Positions 21,001-27,671 are shown, counted from the stretch's first letter. The stretch: DNA of 28,697 nt from Actinomyces sp. ICM47 (GCF_000278725.1 NZ_ALCA01000027.1:1-28697), one strand, 5' to 3'. Translations and numbers: made by a program. Notes: generated from the letters alone by a model not told the origin.

Positions 21001-21273
21001 CGTAACAGTTTCGCCAGCCTGGCCGACATCGAAATTGCTAGCCTCGGTGCGCAGCGCGCCGTCAAGGATACGAGCCTCGTAGTCGAGGTGACCGACCATC
21101 TGCTTGGACTTATTTGTTACCCAAATTCCGCCATCATTGACGTTTACCTGCGTAACTTCCGCACCCTTATAGATGACGCCAGCGATGCAGAGCGCAACAA
21201 CAACCAGCATGAGAACAAGCGCCGGCAGGCGTCGTCTCGCGCTGGTCAGGTTTCGGCGCGCTCGAGCGTTCAT
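15091..21273 (-). CDS. Giant membrane-anchored Ig-like/fibronectin type III surface protein
   Basis: A 2060-residue protein. A short basic tail and one transmembrane segment (16-35) place the rest outside. Residues about 37-395 form a beta-rich, propeller-like region ending in a VLNDVAQGNVWLPDSNMV stretch. From about 398 to 1455 come roughly eleven Ig/cadherin-like repeats of 90-100 residues, many beginning PPVAxxD with NDxDPDGDPL motifs that probably bind calcium. Fn3 modules start near 1459 and 1548, with related modules to about 1850. A flexible Gly/Asn linker (1852-1880), another Fn3-like module and a C-terminal module with paired cysteines follow. There is no LPxTG motif, so anchoring is by the N-terminal helix. 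I chose ATG at 21273 (GAGAGAGGG just upstream) over a TTG six codons earlier. It matches the fn3 gene of the PFNA cluster and likely serves adhesion or wall sensing. Confidence 0.93.
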   Translation of the reverse strand: MNARARRNLTSARRRLPALVLMLVVVALCIAGVIYKGAEVTQVNVNDGGIWVTNKSKQMVGHLDYEARILDGALRTEASNFDVGQAGETVTVSDLSSLTVAPVNVTQVALGSPTALPSGSVAMQGGDVLGVLNATDGTLWTTSATTPSPANLSDNAAVASNMGASAFVTGMDGTVYSLSSSGSLTTVKRQGAVDQAKTSVIEGIPADASLSMTAVGDQVVALDSTSNTLFLPGGKTLNLSAAGVEAGGVLQQAGPTYDSVLLATASSLVSIPLKGSAPTIIPAAEGSPSGIPAAPVRHEGCSYGAWVGSGAFMRSCDDASNNQQTVVDTLKSAQEIVFRTNRKAIVLNDVAQGNVWLPDSNMVLMDNWDEVENQLQESENEQDSPELTNEIADPEKREENTPPEAVDDEFGIRPGRSTILPVLDNDSDIDGDVLTASPTSQPAWGSVAVARSGRALQIADVDADQTGSTSFTYEASDGTATAPARVQVTIHPYSQNEAPTQLRASSVKIGQGAQIQYQALSDWRDPDSDPLFLKNAEAPEGLSVSFMEDGTMTITEEGSAAGPKTVVLTVADDQGAETRGELIVNVQEAGNLPPVANGDLFLAHPGETVTLDPLKNDTDPNGDPLMLAAVSGAPSGASITPDLERGTIDFVASSPGSYSFAYTISDGVATTLGIVRVVVVETVALPPVAENDTAVLPQGGSVLVAPLANDYDPTGGVLSITSIDSSSVPGLEVALIDRHLLRVTAPTGLEGTVSFSYTVSNGQGSASASVTVIPGASDRTDLPPVLKPDRGKVRVGDVGTVSVLANDRSPAGLNLQVESTLEYDRASALGTPFVTGNQVRLEAGDTPGTMDVTYSVIDSAGNRASSTVTFEILAASDHNQAPRPRDITAWATAGQATRIPVSLDGIDPDGDSVTLRGVDSSPQKGSATAKATWIEYTPNASESGTDSFTYTVEDRQGARASARVRVAVTPVPSLNQNPVAVPDTVLTRPDRMVTVNVLSNDLDPDGDPLSLEKDSLETATPELDPQVRSDTTVQVHTPSKVGTYLVSYTVSDGRGGSARGTLTVYVQDDAPLKAPIARDDFVDYDALPTDGSAVSVNVLENDEDPDGSIDEVTLTTADAGVTVSGSNLLIPTSESTRLVVYTITDRDGLTNSAVVRVPGRDSTAPFLSSANLPIEMDAGTSRTINLSDYVITRSGRSPRLVEGSSPVAQEGLDSVVADSNTQLTLNANAAFSGNSAFLIQVADGDSSDAGTLTDSLSLPVRIKATVNQPPTFTPTAIRVEAGGEAVVQNLALAVRDPEGVDTSTFTYTMDSAPNSIQASLSGATLSVTAAEGTAQGPAGSIAVSVTDEDGHTVSAQIPVEVVASVKPLIQLPVYTLTTKVNQTVSVDVASAATNPFPDAPITLEGILVSSGEATVSSSGTTVSITPSASGVITVGFKVNDKLADPSRAVQGTITVTVTGKPNPPTNLRAENTGKGGASVTFQAPKSGGSTITGYRLFDDTGKQVATCDKEVCEVGDLITGRTYSFTAIAVSAEGESERSAPSNPITISNVPSAPGAPHLEAGDGSITATWAEAKANGSKVTGYTAIASVAGGADVSCSTGGNTTCTLTGLTNGLTYTVVVVAHSDAGDSAPSAGAVATPQTETKNPEKPNVMNADARNIADDKIEITVTWSYFESGSSKGWGPTTVNVNGIPKTVPGPAINEKNGTATTTMTVGRADALQVRVTVSNAAGLSATSDAKTYAAPTLKTIPLAPDAPQLGPTSDNAAGTIRINNARLKEGNGYTVNDLELFYADSVPGCMAPGNPVRFNNGDRADFDLGPLPSGSMMTYYFCQRGKRGPNDYVWSPATLASGIVGNGGGGNGGGNGGGGNGGGGNGGGGNGDGGSSPIPLFTVSAEPHTNSATIVWTPPEGTSVKETNVWIKGVADTKQTFNGPMTKVTMSGLQPVHQYTAVVELVSTGGDHRKVEVTFTTGESLDKIDASFTGATACPNGQECGSMTLTASRASQFQPGRTLVCTVTTGRPSQNTEFRFSQGTQSIPGILTESTTALELNARQVVKNCRGE
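15637..15717 (-). repeat. 15-bp in-frame tandem repeat coding a Gly/Asn linker
   Basis: The unit GCCGTTACCACCGCC (plus strand) starts at 15637, 15652, 15667 and 15694. A 12-bp variant lies at 15682 and a partial copy at 15709. It encodes GGGGN-type units joining two outer domains of the giant protein. Because units are multiples of three, gain or loss would change length without breaking the frame. Confidence 0.85.
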
Positions 21274-21349
21274 AGACCCTCTCTCGATCAATGATTAGTG
21301 CCTTGCAAATAGTGTGGCATGAGTTCGCAAGACGTTCATAGTTAATGAG

Positions 21350-21378
21350 AATCTATCAGAGCCACAATTACTTGACAA
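21350..21378 (-). promoter_or_regulatory. Promoter of the surface-protein/kinase operon
   Basis: On the minus strand TTGTCA (21378-21373; five of six consensus bases) and TAGATT (21355-21350; four of six) are exactly 17 bases apart in an AT-rich stretch. They predict a start site near 21343 and a leader of about 70 bases before the ATG at 21273. The -35 begins only six bases beyond the clpC terminator stem. Confidence 0.6.
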
Positions 21379-21383
21379 CCAGA

Positions 21384-21414
21384 GAGCGACCCGCCGTTAT
21401 ACGACGGGCCGCTC
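21384..21414 (-). terminator. clpC terminator hairpin
   Basis: On the minus strand GAGCGGCCCGTCGT pairs with ACGGCGGGTCGCTC over 14 bp, including two G-T wobbles, around an ATA loop. TCTGGTTGTC follows. It lies 45 bases past the clpC stop and separates clpC from the surface-protein operon. Confidence 0.8.
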
Positions 21415-21459
21415 CCACAGAGGCGAAGGTTTGTCAACCTTAGACAATTGGTGAGTAAA

Positions 21460-23928
21460 TCACTCTCCGTTGAAGGTAAAAGTCCGTTCCTTACCCTCTC
21501 CAGTGACACCAACCGTGACAACCTGACCAGGTTGCAGCTCTCCGAAAAGGATCCTCTCGGACAGCGCATCCTCGATTTCGCGCTGGATCGCGCGACGCAG
21601 CGGACGCGCACCAAGCACCGGATCGAAGCCCACGTCAGCCAGCAGCTCGCGTGCCTCGTCCGTCAGTTGCAGACGCATATCCTGCGCCTCCATACGCTTG
21701 GCGAGCTTCGCGATCATCAGGTCGACAATGCGCGCAATCTCCGGCTTCGTCAACGGCGGGAACACAATCGTATCATCAACACGGTTGAGGAACTCCGGAC
21801 GGAAGTGCTGCTTGAGCTCCTCCGCAACCTTCGACTTCATGCGACCGTAATCATGCGTCGAGTGATCCGCAGTCTGGAAGCCCGTCAGCACGCCCTTATT
21901 AATATCGCGGGTACCCAGATTCGTCGTCATGATGATGACGGTGTTCTTGAAGTCCACCTTTCGGCCCTGAGAGTCCGTCAGGCGGCCCTCCTCCAGGATC
22001 TGGAGCAGTGAGTTGAAAATGTCCGGGTGAGCCTTCTCGACCTCATCGAAGAGGACGACCGAGAACGGCTTACGGCGAACCTTCTCCGTGAGCTGACCAC
22101 CCTCGTCGTAACCGACGTAGCCGGGAGGAGCACCGAAAAGGCGCGACGCCGTGTGCTTCTCAGAGAACTCGGACATATCCAGCTGGATCAAGGCATCCTC
22201 ATCACCGAAGAGGAACTCGGCGAGAGCCTTCGCCAGCTCCGTCTTACCCACACCCGTCGGACCCGCAAAGATGAACGAGCCACCGGGACGGTTCGGATCC
22301 TTCAGGCCCGAGCGCGTACGGCGGATCGACTGAGCGAGAGCCTTCACGGCCTCGTCCTGGCCAATAACGCGCTTATGCAGCTCATCTTCCATCTTGAGCA
22401 GCTTCGCGGTCTCCGTCTGAGTCAGGCGCACGACCGGGATACCCGTCGACATGGCCAGGACCTCGGCGATCTCCTGGTCCCCGACCTCGGCGATCTCGTC
22501 GGACTCGCCGCCCTTCCAGGCCTCCTCCTTCGCCTTGCGTTCTTCGGACAGCTTCGACTCCTGATCGCGCAGCGACGCGGCCTTCTCGAAGTCCTGATCG
22601 TCGATGGCCGCCTCCTTGTTGCGGCGCACCTCGGCGATCTTCTCATCCAGCTCGCGCAGCTCCGGCGGCGCGGTCATGCGGCGGATACGCAGGCGCGCCC
22701 CGGCCTCGTCCACCAGGTCGATGGCCTTATCCGGGAGGAAACGATCCGAGATGTAGCGATCCGCCAGCTCGGCGGCTGCCTGGATCGCGGCGTCCGTGAT
22801 GATGACGCGGTGGTGCGCCTCGTAGCGGTCGCGCAGGCCCTTGAGGATCTCCACCGTCTCCTCAACGCTGGGCTCCTCGACCTTCACCGGCTGGAAGCGG
22901 CGCTCGAGAGCCGCATCCTTCTCGATGTACTTGCGGTACTCGTCGTTCGTGGTCGCGCCAATCGTCTGGAGCTCGCCGCGCGCCAGCATGGGCTTGAGCA
23001 TCTGGGCCGCGTCGATCGATCCCTCGGCGGCACCCGCACCCACGAGGGTGTGGATCTCGTCGATGAACAGGATGATGTCGCCGCGCGTGCGGATCTCCTT
23101 GAGGACCTTCTTCAGACGCTCCTCGAAGTCGCCGCGGTAACGCGAACCCGCGACCAGCGACCCCATGTCAAGGCTGTAGATCTGCTTATCCTTGATGGTC
23201 TCAGGCACGTCGCCGTGCACGATCGCCTGGGCGAGGCCCTCAACGACCGCGGTCTTACCGACGCCGGGTTCACCGATCAGGACCGGGTTGTTCTTCGTGC
23301 GGCGCGACAGGACCTGCATGACGCGCTCCATCTCGACGCGGCGGCCGATGACGGGGTCCAGCTTGTTCTCGCGCGCGGCCTGCGTCAGGTTGCGACCAAA
23401 CTGCTCAAGGATCGCGGAATTCGAGCGCTCTGGGCCGCCCGAACCGCCCACGCCCGCGCCCACCGACTCGCGGCCCTCGTCGTCGCCGCGCTGGTAGCCG
23501 CTCAGCATCTGGATGACGGTCTGGCGCACCTGCGCCAAATCCGCGCCCTGCTTGGTGAGCACCTGGGCGGCCACACCCTCACCCTCCTTCAGGAGGCCGA
23601 GCAGCAGGTGCTCCGTGCCAATGTAGTTGTGGCCCAGCTGCAGGGCCTCGCGCAGGCTCAGCTCAAAGACGCGCTTGGCGCGCGGCGTGAAAGGAATGTG
23701 GCCCTCGACCGGCTTCTCACCCTCACCGATGATCTCAATGACCGAGGCGCGCACGGCCTCGCCCTTGATGCCCATCGTCTCCAGGGCCTTCGCGGCCACG
23801 CCCTCACCCTCAGAGATCAGGCCGAGCAGCAGGTGCTCCGTGCCAATGTAGTTGTGCTTAAGACCGCGGGCCTCGTCCTGCGCGAGCACGACGACACGGC
23901 GCGCACGGTCAGTAAAGCGTTCGAACAT
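21460..23928 (-). CDS. clpC: ATP-dependent Clp protease ATP-binding subunit ClpC
   Basis: An 822-residue class I Hsp100 unfoldase that feeds proteins into the ClpP protease. The N-terminal domain has the two Clp_N repeats ([20 protein letters not shown] and [20 protein letters not shown]). The first AAA module has Walker [14 protein letters not shown] near residue 220. The UVR-type middle domain (about 430-463) has [20 protein letters not shown]. The second AAA module has [20 protein letters not shown] near 558. The start is ATG at 23928, giving the canonical [13 protein letters not shown] with AAGGAGAGAC ahead; the frame stays open 16 codons further upstream from a GTG. It is a single-gene unit with its own terminator. 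A ClgR-like box upstream suggests stress control. Nothing is missing. Confidence 0.98.
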   Translation of the reverse strand: MFERFTDRARRVVVLAQDEARGLKHNYIGTEHLLLGLISEGEGVAAKALETMGIKGEAVRASVIEIIGEGEKPVEGHIPFTPRAKRVFELSLREALQLGHNYIGTEHLLLGLLKEGEGVAAQVLTKQGADLAQVRQTVIQMLSGYQRGDDEGRESVGAGVGGSGGPERSNSAILEQFGRNLTQAARENKLDPVIGRRVEMERVMQVLSRRTKNNPVLIGEPGVGKTAVVEGLAQAIVHGDVPETIKDKQIYSLDMGSLVAGSRYRGDFEERLKKVLKEIRTRGDIILFIDEIHTLVGAGAAEGSIDAAQMLKPMLARGELQTIGATTNDEYRKYIEKDAALERRFQPVKVEEPSVEETVEILKGLRDRYEAHHRVIITDAAIQAAAELADRYISDRFLPDKAIDLVDEAGARLRIRRMTAPPELRELDEKIAEVRRNKEAAIDDQDFEKAASLRDQESKLSEERKAKEEAWKGGESDEIAEVGDQEIAEVLAMSTGIPVVRLTQTETAKLLKMEDELHKRVIGQDEAVKALAQSIRRTRSGLKDPNRPGGSFIFAGPTGVGKTELAKALAEFLFGDEDALIQLDMSEFSEKHTASRLFGAPPGYVGYDEGGQLTEKVRRKPFSVVLFDEVEKAHPDIFNSLLQILEEGRLTDSQGRKVDFKNTVIIMTTNLGTRDINKGVLTGFQTADHSTHDYGRMKSKVAEELKQHFRPEFLNRVDDTIVFPPLTKPEIARIVDLMIAKLAKRMEAQDMRLQLTDEARELLADVGFDPVLGARPLRRAIQREIEDALSERILFGELQPGQVVTVGVTGEGKERTFTFNGE

Positions 23929-24033
23929 GTCTCTCCTTGTTTCAGGGGCAGCTGCCCCGCCGAACTCGGCGTACACCCGTCCCAGTTGACTAGTTACAGA
24001 CTACGGAAAGCCCGAGCGCCGTGCGCGCGCTTT

Positions 24034-24044
24034 CGCCCTGGGCG
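24034..24044 (-). promoter_or_regulatory. Possible ClgR box upstream of clpC
   Basis: The minus strand reads CGCCCAGGGCGAAAG. The core fits the CGCYNANRGCG pattern I recall for ClgR, the actinobacterial activator of clp genes. Flanking bases fit less well. It is about 105 bases before the clpC start, a sensible activator position. Confidence 0.35.
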
Positions 24045-24292
24045 CAGGGACGAGGCCGGGGCGGGGTGACGGGGCCTCTGCAGCACGAAGCCGAGGTAGG
24101 GGGCAAGGATACGGGACTGGCACATGACACTTCGGTAGTACTGAGCTAATGCAGAGTCAAGGCGTCGTCAGCGCCGGATCAAGGCGGGGCATGAGATCGA
24201 GGCAATGCAGTGCAGGCAGCGAGAATGAGGCACGCACGGCAATAACTAATCCCAGCGCCCCCCAAAAGCCGGGCCTGCGCTCCTCCCTCAAA

Positions 24293-24398
24293 GTCGCATG
24301 CAATTCCCCCACACCAGATTTCACCAACCCCAGAAACGTTGCAATTGCAACGCCCGTGCTTCAACACGTGAAAGGTTGCCATGGGAATTGCATGCGAC
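24293..24398. repeat. 106-bp nested palindrome
   Basis: A perfect 16-bp inverted repeat (24293-24308 and 24383-24398, arm GTCGCATGCAATTCCC) encloses TTTCAC/GTGAAA and, almost exactly at the centre, a perfect 16-bp palindrome CGTTGCAATTGCAACG (24337-24352). It lies in the gene-free stretch between clpC and dtd. It could form a cruciform or bind a dimeric regulator, or be a degenerate mobile element. Between 24045 and 24292 I see nothing else. Confidence 0.75.
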
Positions 24399-24481
24399 AT
24401 TGGGGAGCAACCACGCTCTGTGGCCACACGCAGATTCCATGCAGCTAGCCCCACAAGAGACACTGCACGCGGCTGAGCGCA

Positions 24482-24575
24482 GCAATGCACCAGTTAGGGG
24501 GCATTACACCAGTTAGGGAGCATTACACCAGTTCCCAGCTGGTGTAATACCCACCCAAGTGGTGTAACACCACTT
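24482..24575. repeat. Element 1: three 19-bp repeats, inverted copy and palindrome
   Basis: Three 19-mers lie end to end at 24482, 24501 and 24520 (GCATTACACCAGTTAGGGA type). The third contains ATTACACCAG (24522-24531), which pairs perfectly with CTGGTGTAAT (24539-24548). It is followed by the 19-bp palindrome AAGTGGTGTAACACCACTT (24557-24575). No reading frame explains this spacing. A multi-site operator or structured RNA is possible. Confidence 0.75.
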
Positions 24576-24608
24576 AAGAACAAGCGTGGACGCGGAGCTG
24601 TCGAGAGC

Positions 24609-24705
24609 ATTCAACCCTATCGGCAGGATTCAACCTCATCGGGAAGATTCAACCCGATCAGAAGGGGTTGAAGCTTACCGATCAGGTGCAACACCCCATC
24701 GGTAA
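24609..24705. repeat. Element 2: three 19-bp repeats, inverted copy and hairpin
   Basis: Three 19-mers lie at 24609, 24628 and 24647 (ATTCAACCTCATCGGGAAG type). TTCAACCC (24648-24655) pairs with GGGTTGAA (24665-24672). A hairpin follows: TTACCGAT (24675-24682) with ATCGGTAA (24698-24705), enclosing GGTG-CAA-CACC. The layout repeats that of element 1, and the 19-mers match it at about 12 of 19 positions when shifted by two bases. Confidence 0.7.
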
Positions 24706-24820
24706 CAAGTGCGAGCGCGGATCCGCGCACACCTGACCCCATAGCTTGAGGCGCGGCAGGCGCAATACCAACATTGACGAGGCGGGGACGGGCGACGCGC
24801 CCTATCAAGCATCACAACAG

Positions 24821-24893
24821 TGAGGGAGCATGACACCAGCTCCCCACTGGCGCAATACCCACCTAAGAGGCGTAACACCAGTAAGGAACAAGA
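24821..24893. repeat. Element 3: degenerate copy of element 1
   Basis: The segment aligns with 24514-24586 without large gaps, roughly three quarters identical. It keeps GGGAGCATGACACCAG, ATACCCACC and GTAACACCAG, but the inverted pairing is decayed. The flanks 24706-24820 and 24894-24979 show no gene or strong structure. Confidence 0.6.
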
Positions 24894-24979
24894 ACAGTCG
24901 CGGCACGAGCGACTGCGGACTCGTCATCGGCGACGCAACACCACCGAAAACAAGCGAAGACGCGGCATTACCGGAGACA

Positions 24980-25543
24980 CTACGCCTCGACGAGAACCGT
25001 GAACGGCCCGTCGTTCACCAGCGAGACCTCCATCATCGCGCCGAACTGGCCGGTTTCGACGTGCAGGCCCCGACCGCGCAGATCGGCCACAACCGCGTCA
25101 ACGAGGGGTTCGGCCTCGTCCCCGGGGGCGGCGTGAGTCCACGAGGGACGGCGACCCTTGCGAGTGTCCCCATACAGGGTGAACTGCGAGATCACGAGGA
25201 TCGGGGCGTGCACGTCAAGCGCAGAACGTTCGTCGTCGAGGATGCGCAGCTCGGCGATCTTGCGAGCAATGGTCGTGACCTGAGTGGGACCGTCGCCGCG
25301 CTGGACACCCAGGAGGACGACGAGGCCTTGGCGCGCTCCGCCGGAACCCTCCCCCGCCAGGGTGGCCTTGCCGGGTGTTGCGTCGACGTCACCGGGGGTA
25401 CCCACGCCACGCGACGAAACCTGAGCGGCAGACCCGGCCCCCGCCTCGTCCCCAGCAGAACCAGCAGGAAGCGCGAGGCGGCCGACGACCTCGCCGTCGA
25501 CGCGGACCTCGCCCGAAGTTGCCCGCTGGATGACGGCGCGCAT
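24980..25543 (-). CDS. dtd: D-aminoacyl-tRNA deacylase with an internal insertion
   Basis: Cytoplasmic proofreading enzyme that cleaves D-amino acids (and Gly mis-attached to tRNA-Ala) from tRNA. The family signatures are present: MRAVIQRATSGEVRVDGEVVG at the start, the SQFTLYGDTRKGRRPSW stretch, and the C-terminal NDGPFT with the Gly-cisPro motif. At 187 residues it is longer than the usual ~145-150. The excess is a Gly/Ala/Ser-rich insertion of roughly 45-49 residues (about 24-72) between the first strands and GLVVLLGV. It keeps frame and looks like a disordered loop. The ATG overlaps the stop of the upstream ygfZ-like gene (TGATG). It is the last gene of a three-gene operon. Confidence 0.93.
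   Translation of the reverse strand: MRAVIQRATSGEVRVDGEVVGRLALPAGSAGDEAGAGSAAQVSSRGVGTPGDVDATPGKATLAGEGSGGARQGLVVLLGVQRGDGPTQVTTIARKIAELRILDDERSALDVHAPILVISQFTLYGDTRKGRRPSWTHAAPGDEAEPLVDAVVADLRGRGLHVETGQFGAMMEVSLVNDGPFTVLVEA
25328..25474 (-). other. Insertion coding segment within dtd
   Basis: Codes for residues about 24-72 of the deacylase, a low-complexity Gly/Ala/Ser/Thr/Pro segment absent from typical Dtd proteins. Its length is a multiple of three and both flanks join conserved core strands, so it is an in-frame surface-loop expansion rather than a frameshift. Confidence 0.7.
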
Positions 25544-26712
25544 CAGCGTGCCCCCAGGGCCGAGCCCAGGCCGCCAAAACCCGTTGATCCGCCGCGCTGG
25601 CCGGCCTCGCGGGAGAGGTCGGCACCCGGGCGGGTCTGCGGGGACACGGAGGACTTGCCGTGGACGGGCACGATCTCCTCTTGGGCGGCGGCGACGCCGT
25701 CGATATCAAACACCGTGGTCACGGGTACGGCGCGCGCGATGAGCGCGAGTGCGATTGGTCCCTCGTCCGCGTGGCGGGCCGACGACGTAATGACGCCGAC
25801 CTGACGCCCGCCCACCTCGATGGCTGTGCCGGGTGCGGGCAGGTCGCCGCGTGAGCCGTCCAGCTGCAGGTAGGTGAGGCGGCGCGGGGGGCGTCCCAGG
25901 TTGAGGACGCGGGCGATGGTTTCCTGCCCGCGGTAGCAGCCCTTCGCCGTGTGGACGGCGGTGCGCAGCCAGTCCACCTCGGGCGGGATCGCGCGGGCGT
26001 CGGTCTCGCGGCCCAGGCGCGGCTTCCACGCGGCGATGCGCATGGCCTCCCACGCCAGGTATCCGGCGCGGCGACGCGAGCCTGCCTCGGGGAACGCGGA
26101 CAGCCACGCGGCCTCGAACTCGTCCGCAGCCTGCCGTGAAACGGCGTGAAACATCATGGGCGTGCGCGCGCCAGGGTGGCGCTCGCCCTGGAAGTAGGCG
26201 GCCCCGCCCTCCACCACGCCGGGCCACGGGTCCTCCCAGGTCCACAGGAGTCCGGGCAAGCCCACCACCGAATCGGGCGTGTTTGCGCCCGCGCGGACCG
26301 AGGAGAACACGACGACATCGCACTCGGAAACCGCGACGCGCAGCGCAAAACGCATCGAATCAAGGAACGCCACGAAAGAATCGACGTCCGAGCGCTCCAC
26401 GATCAGGCGCAGCGCCTCGCCATCGTCGCTCGCGCCCGCCCAGTGCTCGACGCGCCCCTCGGGCGAGAGGATCAGCAGCTCGCGGCTCATGCCGGGCACG
26501 AGGTCCGTGACGATCTGGGAGGCGAGCGACGTCAGCCACGTCAGCCGATCAGCCCCCGACACAGAAATGACCGCCAGGTCTGGGCGGCGCACCAAGGCGC
26601 GACCAGCTTCAAGGGCCCACTGCTCCCCCGACGGATCCCCACAGTGCGCGGTCGCGCCGAAGGAGGCCACGGCCTCGTCGACGAACTCGGAATCAACCGA
26701 AGGCTCAGACAA
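25543..26712 (-). CDS. ygfZ: YgfZ/GcvT-like folate-binding protein
   Basis: A 389-residue cytoplasmic protein of the YgfZ (COG0354) family, related to the glycine-cleavage T-protein. These proteins assist synthesis or repair of iron-sulfur clusters in a folate-dependent way. The hallmark KGCYRGQE is present near residues 255-262, followed by TIARVLNLGRPPRRL. The N-terminal VSGADRLTWLTSLASQ fits the folate-binding barrel. I placed the start at TTG 26712 (protein begins LSEPSVDSEF), which overlaps the upstream stop by 8 bases and has AGGGCGG upstream. A longer open frame to 26865 is Arg/Ser/Pro-rich and overlaps the preceding gene, so it is unlikely. A GTG near 26670 is an alternative start. 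It is the middle gene of a three-gene operon. Confidence 0.9.
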   Translation of the reverse strand: MSEPSVDSEFVDEAVASFGATAHCGDPSGEQWALEAGRALVRRPDLAVISVSGADRLTWLTSLASQIVTDLVPGMSRELLILSPEGRVEHWAGASDDGEALRLIVERSDVDSFVAFLDSMRFALRVAVSECDVVVFSSVRAGANTPDSVVGLPGLLWTWEDPWPGVVEGGAAYFQGERHPGARTPMMFHAVSRQAADEFEAAWLSAFPEAGSRRRAGYLAWEAMRIAAWKPRLGRETDARAIPPEVDWLRTAVHTAKGCYRGQETIARVLNLGRPPRRLTYLQLDGSRGDLPAPGTAIEVGGRQVGVITSSARHADEGPIALALIARAVPVTTVFDIDGVAAAQEEIVPVHGKSSVSPQTRPGADLSREAGQRGGSTGFGGLGSALGAR

Positions 26713-27373
26713 GGAAGCCGCCCTGCGAGTCGTCAATGCCGTCGATGACCTCGCCGGATTCCGTGGAGGCCTGCTCGGTGCGGTGCAGGCGGCCCGAGAT
26801 CTCGACGTCGGCCTCATCCTGGCCATCGAGTGTGCGTTCCTGCGTCCACATGAGTTCGCCGGCAACCAGGCCGAACATGCGGCCCAAGTGCGTCAGACGG
26901 GGCGCGTCCACGCCAAGCGCGATCGCGTCGGAGACCATCTGCACGCGCGGGCCGACGCTCACGCCGTCCCACACAGCGCTGTGACCTTCGGTGGAGGCAG
27001 AGGTCGCCGTGAACTCGCGGGAGTTGTACTGGCCGGGCGGCGGCAGCGGCGCGTCGGAGGGCGCGACGGATACGTACAGGGTCTCTTCGCTGATCAGGTC
27101 GCCCTTCTTGATAGCAGCCAGGCCCTGCGCAGCGTCCCACGTGGGGTCGATCGGGGCGGCAGACTCACCCGCATACACGCGGGTCACCAGGCGCATCTGC
27201 TCGCCGACGACGTCGCCGCGGATCTCCTCGATGACGGGCGAATCAGCAGGGGCCTCGGCGGAAGCTTCCTGGCCGGGGGCGGGGTTTGCGTGCATGCCCC
27301 ACCCCTCCCAGGTTCCGAGCATCCACGCGACGGGAGCAACGAGTGCGGGCAGGTCAGCAGGTATCACCATCAT
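26705..27373 (-). CDS. Nitrobindin-like (DUF1794, THAP4/FABP-like) beta-barrel protein
   Basis: A 222-residue cytoplasmic protein with the lipocalin-like nitrobindin fold. The N-terminal MLGTWEGWGMHANP corresponds to the family GTWxGxG motif, and RLTHLGRMFGLVAGELMW matches the conserved late strands. Nitrobindins bind ferric heme and react with NO or peroxynitrite. The heme-ligand His, expected in the last strand, is not obvious: the C-terminal strand reads EADVEISGRLHRT, with Val or Glu where I expect His. Heme binding is therefore doubtful. The protein is longer than the usual ~160-200 residues. Tandem ATG codons occur at 27373 and 27370; GGAG upstream suits the second slightly better. It is the first gene of the operon with ygfZ and dtd, a common actinobacterial pairing. 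Confidence 0.85.
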   Translation of the reverse strand: MMVIPADLPALVAPVAWMLGTWEGWGMHANPAPGQEASAEAPADSPVIEEIRGDVVGEQMRLVTRVYAGESAAPIDPTWDAAQGLAAIKKGDLISEETLYVSVAPSDAPLPPPGQYNSREFTATSASTEGHSAVWDGVSVGPRVQMVSDAIALGVDAPRLTHLGRMFGLVAGELMWTQERTLDGQDEADVEISGRLHRTEQASTESGEVIDGIDDSQGGFLV

Positions 27374-27444
27374 GACTCCAGCCTAACGCGTGGGGCGGGC
27401 GGGCACCGCGCGGCGCGGGGGCGCGCAGCTGGCGGCGAACAGGG

Positions 27445-27603
27445 ACGAGACCCGGGCCGCCTCCCGGGGCAGGCGCGGTTGAGGAAGGCGCAGCCCAACG
27501 AGGCCCGGGCCGCCTCCCGGGGCAGGCGCGGTTGAGGAAGGTGCAGCCCAACGAGGCCCGGGCCGCCTCCCGGGGCAGGGTCCGGTTCTGGAAGACACAG
27601 CGG
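27445..27603. repeat. 53-bp minisatellite, three copies
   Basis: Units begin at 27445, 27498 and 27551 (ACGAGGCCCGGGCCGCC type). The first two are nearly identical. The third diverges after GGGGCAGG. Each unit holds CCCGGG twice and can fold on itself. It sits between the membrane-protein stop and the DUF1794 start, so it may lie in a leader or intergenic region. The open frames through it are repeat artefacts. Confidence 0.85.
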
Positions 27604-27656
27604 GTAACAACCCGGCCACCCAGCCGCTACCTCGTTAATACAACGTGACCAGCCAC

Positions 27657-27671
27657 CGCCTCGTCGAGGCG
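27657..27671 (-). terminator. Weak hairpin after the membrane-protein gene
   Basis: CGCCTCG and CGAGGCG around a single base form a near-perfect palindrome, giving about 6 bp with a 3-base loop, 10 bases past the stop at 27681. There is no T-run. It is a possible terminator. Confidence 0.35.

Noticed and set aside
22027..24069. 680-codon plus-strand frame opposite clpC
   Set aside because: Antisense shadow of the highly conserved ClpC coding sequence.
24179..24490. 103-codon minus-strand frame with several cysteines
   Set aside because: It runs across the nested palindrome, lacks an RBS and has no coding-type codon bias.
27354..27619. Minus-strand frames with a repeated Pro/Gly/Arg motif
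   Set aside because: They are direct translations of the 53-bp minisatellite and overlap the start of a better supported gene.
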